Shown here: one piece after another, positions 60,992 through 64,000 of the stretch | How the letters are laid out: every line of letters starts with the position of its first letter | Numbering within the stretch: the first letter of the stretch is position 1 | NCBI RefSeq assembly: GCF_001507435.1 | Contig: NZ_LMWH01000172.1 | Location: forward strand, 97,863 to 161,862 | Direction of reading: 5' to 3' | Source of the DNA: Streptomyces sp. NRRL F-5122 | Lineage (GTDB): Bacteria > Actinomycetota > Actinomycetes > Streptomycetales > Streptomycetaceae | Length of the DNA stretch: 64,000 nucleotides | Made by a program: the position numbers and the translations under genes | Notes under the pieces: model-generated | The model's input: only the letters and a program-made list of their open reading frames with translations | The model's database searches: none | Told to the model about the DNA's origin: nothing

Positions 60992-62071
60992 ATGTACGCG
61001 CTCGCACCACGCCGGAAGACCACCGTCGTCTCCCTCGTCCGCACCGCCGTCCTCGCCCTGCTCGTCGCATGCGCGATCACCGGCCTGAGCGTCGGACCCG
61101 CTCGCGCCGCGGACGGCGACGTCACCTGGACGGTCAGGACGGCCGCGAACGGGTACGGCGACGACCGGTCCAGCTTCGCCTACGACCTCAACCCCGGTGG
61201 CGACGTCAAGGACGCCATGGTCGTCGCCAATCACAGCAAGACCCCGCTCAGTCTGGCGGTCTACGCCGCCGACGGGTTCACCACCGACACGGGCCGGCTC
61301 GACCTGCTCACCAAGGACAAGAAGTCCGTCGGCATCGGTGCCTGGGTCCACGCCGACCGCGACCGCGTCGTGATCCCGGCGGGCAAGTCGGCCCAGATCC
61401 CCTTCACGGTCACCGTTCCGGACCATGCCGTGCCCGGCGACTACGTGGGCGGCATTCTCACCTCCCTGCGGCAGACCGACGAAGCCGAGGGTGTCAACGT
61501 GGACCGGCGGCTCGGCATCCGCATCAAACTGCGGGTCAGCGGCAAGCTCAGCCCGCGCCTCGCGATCGAGAACCTCCATGTGGGGTACGAAGGCTCGTTC
61601 GATCCGTTCGCCAAGGGCGACGCCACCGTCACCTACACGATCCACAACACCGGCAACGCCATTCTGTCCGCCCACCAGCAGGTGTCCGTCGAGGGCCCCT
61701 TCGGCGGGCTGCGGACCGAGGCCGGCCGTGTCGCCCCGTCCCCCGAGCTGCTGCCCGGCGAGACCTGGAAGGTGACGGTGCCCGTCCACGGTGTGACACC
61801 CGGAGTCAGCCTGACCGCCACGGCCACGCTCACGCCCCGGCTCACCGACGCCTCGGGGTCCACCACCTCACTGGAGCCCGTCCGGGCGGCTGCCCACGGG
61901 TGGGCCGTGCCGTGGACGCTGTTGCTGCTGCTCGTCGTGGTGATCGCGGCGGTCGTCGCAGCCGTCGTCCTCACCCGCCGCAACCGCAAGCGCCGCAAGC
62001 TGCGGGAGGACGAGCGCGTACGGACCGCCGTCGAACAGGCCCTCGGCAGCCGGACGGCACAGAAGAGCTGA
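60992..62071 (+). CDS. DUF916/WxL-type surface protein with a C-terminal anchor
   Basis: 359 residues. Signal peptide (~1-40, ending ARAAD), then a domain of the WxL peptidoglycan-binding type (~45-170: WTVRTAANGYGDDRSSFAYDLNPGGDVKDAMVVANHSKTPLSLAVYAADGF...VPGDYVGGILTSL) and a second beta domain (~170-300). One membrane span (WTLLLLLVVVIAAVVAAVVL, ~310-330) and a short basic tail end the protein, giving a type I membrane protein. It may display or organise extracellular proteins; no function is known in Streptomyces. ATG 60992 has an AGGAGAA site. Confidence 0.87.
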   Translation: MYALAPRRKTTVVSLVRTAVLALLVACAITGLSVGPARAADGDVTWTVRTAANGYGDDRSSFAYDLNPGGDVKDAMVVANHSKTPLSLAVYAADGFTTDTGRLDLLTKDKKSVGIGAWVHADRDRVVIPAGKSAQIPFTVTVPDHAVPGDYVGGILTSLRQTDEAEGVNVDRRLGIRIKLRVSGKLSPRLAIENLHVGYEGSFDPFAKGDATVTYTIHNTGNAILSAHQQVSVEGPFGGLRTEAGRVAPSPELLPGETWKVTVPVHGVTPGVSLTATATLTPRLTDASGSTTSLEPVRAAAHGWAVPWTLLLLLVVVIAAVVAAVVLTRRNRKRRKLREDERVRTAVEQALGSRTAQKS

Positions 62072-62251
62072 ACGTCGCACCGGCGGCGGCCCGTCGTGCC
62101 GGGGTTCCCCCGGAGCCGACCCGCCGTCGGTGCCCAAGGTCCTGAACTTCGCCCGGCAGTGGCCCGGTTGTCTCGCTCACGACAAGTGGGCATGGGTGGA
62201 TGAGCGCAGCACACGCCCCGTTGGCCCCTCGGTATCTCAGGAGTCATCACC

Positions 62252-63343
62252 ATGCGCGTTCCTCGGCGTACCGGCACCCTCCTCGTCACGGCCCTGCTCG
62301 CCGGCACCGTCATGGTGCCGCTGGCGCCCGCAGCCCTCGCGGCGCCCGCCACGGCACCGTCGGCGGCCCGAGCCCTGGCACCCTCGGCGGTCCCCTTCAC
62401 CGCGGCGTAGGCCCACCGTTCCGCGACCGGCGCCTACACGCTGACCTGGTCCTCGCCCGCAGGTCAGGTCGTCGTCACGGCCTCCACCGACCCGAACGCC
62501 ACCTCCGGGGTCGAGGTCGGTCGCGGCGCCGGCACGGGAAGCCTCACCGTCCCCGCGGGGACCCTGGCATCCGGAGCGCGCTGGTACTTCCGCCTCACCC
62601 CCGACGGCGGCGCCCCGCTGACGGTGGCCGAACACTCCCTCGGCCTCGCCGACGCCGACAACGCCCGTGACGCGGGCGGTTACCGCACCACCGACGGCCA
62701 CTGGGTCCGCATGGGCGTCGTGTACCGCTCGAACAAGCTCAGCCAACTGACCGCGGCGGAGCAGCAGGTGCTGCTCGACCAGCACATCACCCGCGACAGC
62801 GACCTGCGCAACAGCGTCGAGCGCGGCGACGAGCCGGACCGCATCCCCGCCGGCATCACCTACCAGGTCGCCGACGTCGTCTCCCTCAGCCACGGCCTGA
62901 AGTTCCACAAGGACGCCGCGGCGACGCTCGCGGCCGCCCTCGCCGCGGGCCTGTTCAGCGGCTCCGACGACCTGGGCCGGTCCATCGGCCACCCGTTCAT
63001 GGTGAACCTCGTCGGCGCAGACCACGCCTTCCACGACACCCTGACCGCCGTCGTTGCGAACCAGGGCGCGACGCTCTACCACTGCACCGCGGGCAAGGAC
63101 CGCACCGGCTGGACCACCGCCGTGCTTCTCACCCTGCTAGGTGTGCCGCGGGCGACCGTGGAGGCGGACTTCCTGGCCGGCAACACCTACACCGGCGACC
63201 CGGACGCCGTGGAACTGTCCTGGCTGCGCGCTGCCTTCGCCGAGGTCGACTACATCTACGGCGACTTCAACACCTATCTGCACAAGGGTCTGATGCCGGA
63301 CGACGCCACCATCGACGCCCTGCGGGCGAAGCTGCTGGTCTGA
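62252..63343 (+). pseudogene. Secreted tyrosine phosphatase interrupted by an in-frame TAG
   Basis: ATG 62252 starts a signal peptide (LLVTALLAGTVMVPLAPAALAAPA). The same frame then meets TAG at 62408-62410 (codon 53) and continues, without any frameshift, into a complete protein-tyrosine phosphatase of the Y_phosphatase3 type: DNARDAGGYRTTDG, VYRSNKLSQLT, and the catalytic HCTAGKDRTGW loop (C-x5-R), ending at 63343. Sequence around the TAG reads as normal linker, so a single base change (for example GAG to TAG) most likely broke the gene. An internal GTG at 62624 could still give a cytoplasmic phosphatase without its signal peptide. A good AGGAG precedes the ATG. Confidence 0.72.
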
Positions 63344-63400
63344 CCGCACGTCCGGCACGGGACAGGGGCGGACCTCGGACCTTCGCGGCTTTCCGCCAGG

Positions 63401-63428
63401 GGGCGGCCGGTCCCGGGCACGGCCGCCC
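63401..63428. terminator. Stem-loop between the phosphatase and the ATPase genes
   Basis: GGGCGGCCG and CGGCCGCCC form a perfect 9-bp stem around a 10-base loop between two convergent genes, followed by TTGT. The surrounding stretch 63344-63687 is otherwise noncoding, and I recognised nothing else in it. Confidence 0.7.
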
Positions 63429-63687
63429 TTGTCCGTCCGACATCGCACCCGGGATCCGGGCGTCGCGGACGAACCGCGCCACGCCCGGGTCCACTTGGGG
63501 CCGACCCCGGCCGAGGATCTGCGACACGGCGGTCGCGGTGCGCACGCGCGCCTTCTCGGCCGCCGTCGCCGGACGTGCCCCACCGACGGGTGCGGGCTGC
63601 ACACGACGCTGCCGCGCGGACGACATGCCATGGGACGGGCCGCCATGCCGGCAGGGACCACGGGCCGGCCGGCGGGGGCGACATCCG

Positions 63688-64000
63688 TCAGGAGGCGTGC
63701 CGAAGGCATGCCCTCCGCTCCGCGGAAGCCGGCGGGCTCGCCTCGGGCATGCGCCGACCGGGGACCGATGCACGGGGGAGGTCCTGTTCGGCCCATACGA
63801 CCTTGCCGCCCGATGTCGATCGCGCGCCCCACCTGCGCGACAGCTTGGCGACGAGGAAGAGGCCGCGGCCGTTCTCGTCCGTGGTGCGTGCGCGACGCTG
63901 ACGCGGGATGAAGGCGGCGGTGTCGGACACCTCGCAGGTCAGGACCCGGTGGCGGACGAGGCGGAGTTCGATCGGTCCGGTGCCGTGGCATATGGCGTTG
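63688..64000 (-). CDS. RsbW/SpoIIE-type histidine-kinase-like ATPase, C-terminal part
   Basis: Only the last ~104 residues are inside the window; the gene starts beyond base 64000. The visible part begins in the ATPase N-box region (NAICHGTGPIELRLVRHRVLTCEVSD), continues through RRARTTDENGRGLFLVAKLSRRWGAR (GRGLFLV, the ATP lid of the HATPase_c_2 family) and ends KVVWAEQDLP followed by ~30 low-complexity residues. In Streptomyces such domains are anti-sigma-factor kinases or the last domain of large SpoIIE-like phosphatases. Which one cannot be told here. Confidence 0.85.
   Translation of the reverse strand, partial: NAICHGTGPIELRLVRHRVLTCEVSDTAAFIPRQRRARTTDENGRGLFLVAKLSRRWGARSTSGGKVVWAEQDLPRASVPGRRMPEASPPASAERRACLRHAS

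Noticed and set aside
1..64000. bldA-type control through TTA leucine codons
   Set aside because: The TTA and TAA words I checked by eye in the called genes fall across codon boundaries; I saw no in-frame TTA codon, but this was not an exhaustive count.
1..64000. CRISPR arrays, tRNA/rRNA genes, insertion sequences or prophage
   Set aside because: No regularly spaced repeats, tRNA-like cloverleaf, rRNA signature, transposase or integrase sequence, or phage structural gene was recognised.

Overview
The window is chromosomal DNA of a Streptomyces-like actinomycete. The evidence is very high GC with G/C-ending codons throughout, many GTG and TTG starts, start/stop overlaps such as ATGA and GTGA inside operons, a conservon (kinase, roadblock, DUF742 and GTPase genes), an actinobacterial fused E1/E2 2-oxoglutarate dehydrogenase, and a Ku/LigD-polymerase pair. 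From memory, the first 37 kb follow the gene order of Streptomyces coelicolor near sucA/lon (about SCO5281 to SCO5309). I could not run an alignment to confirm this. The window looks like core chromosome that becomes more accessory towards the right.

Layout. 1-2 kb: the 3' part of an NB-ARC/TPR protein. 2-6 kb: kgd (minus). 6-8 kb: an OmpR-type two-component pair. 8-11 kb: a spermidine-synthase-like protein, a rhomboid-like membrane protein and a GNAT acetyltransferase. 11-13.5 kb: lon, with recognisable ClgR and HspR sites upstream. 13.5-16 kb: a secreted GH25 lysozyme, a MarR regulator and a PP2C-like phosphatase. 16-22 kb: a conservon operon ending in a styrene/indole-type flavin monooxygenase. 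22-26 kb: small membrane and exported proteins with decay, namely an NlpC/P60 remnant and a frameshifted TetR. 26-28 kb: two divergent diiron oxygenase-type genes. 28-34 kb: DUF3291, an accessory PBP/SEDS pair, and a sensor kinase with a lipoprotein but no response regulator. 34-37 kb: a dual-specificity phosphatase, a NERD protein, the LigD polymerase domain and Ku. 37-39 kb: a secreted phytase-like esterase.

At 39-44 kb a decayed secreted CYTH-like gene is followed by acetolactate decarboxylase, catabolic acetolactate synthase and a pyruvate/indolepyruvate-type decarboxylase. Together these could turn pyruvate into acetoin and acetaldehyde (or related aldehydes). 45-55 kb is accessory metabolism with many local regulators: MFS/LysR, PaaI thioesterase plus MBL hydrolase, LysR/SDR/SDR, EthD/TetR/HxlR, SnoaL-like and a second MBL. 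A perfect 17-bp inverted repeat sits between the EthD and TetR genes.

55-64 kb is mostly envelope and secreted functions: a DNA-binding-domain-only LexA-like protein in a mini-operon, an L,D-transpeptidase, a lipoprotein, a HupE/UreJ-like membrane protein, a secreted metallophosphoesterase, a DUF916 surface protein, a secreted tyrosine phosphatase gene with an in-frame TAG, and the 3' end of an RsbW-like ATPase. I saw no rRNA or tRNA genes, CRISPR array, IS element or prophage. The most notable items are the four decayed genes, the acetoin/aldehyde cluster, the paired palindromic operator and the LexA-domain mini-operon.
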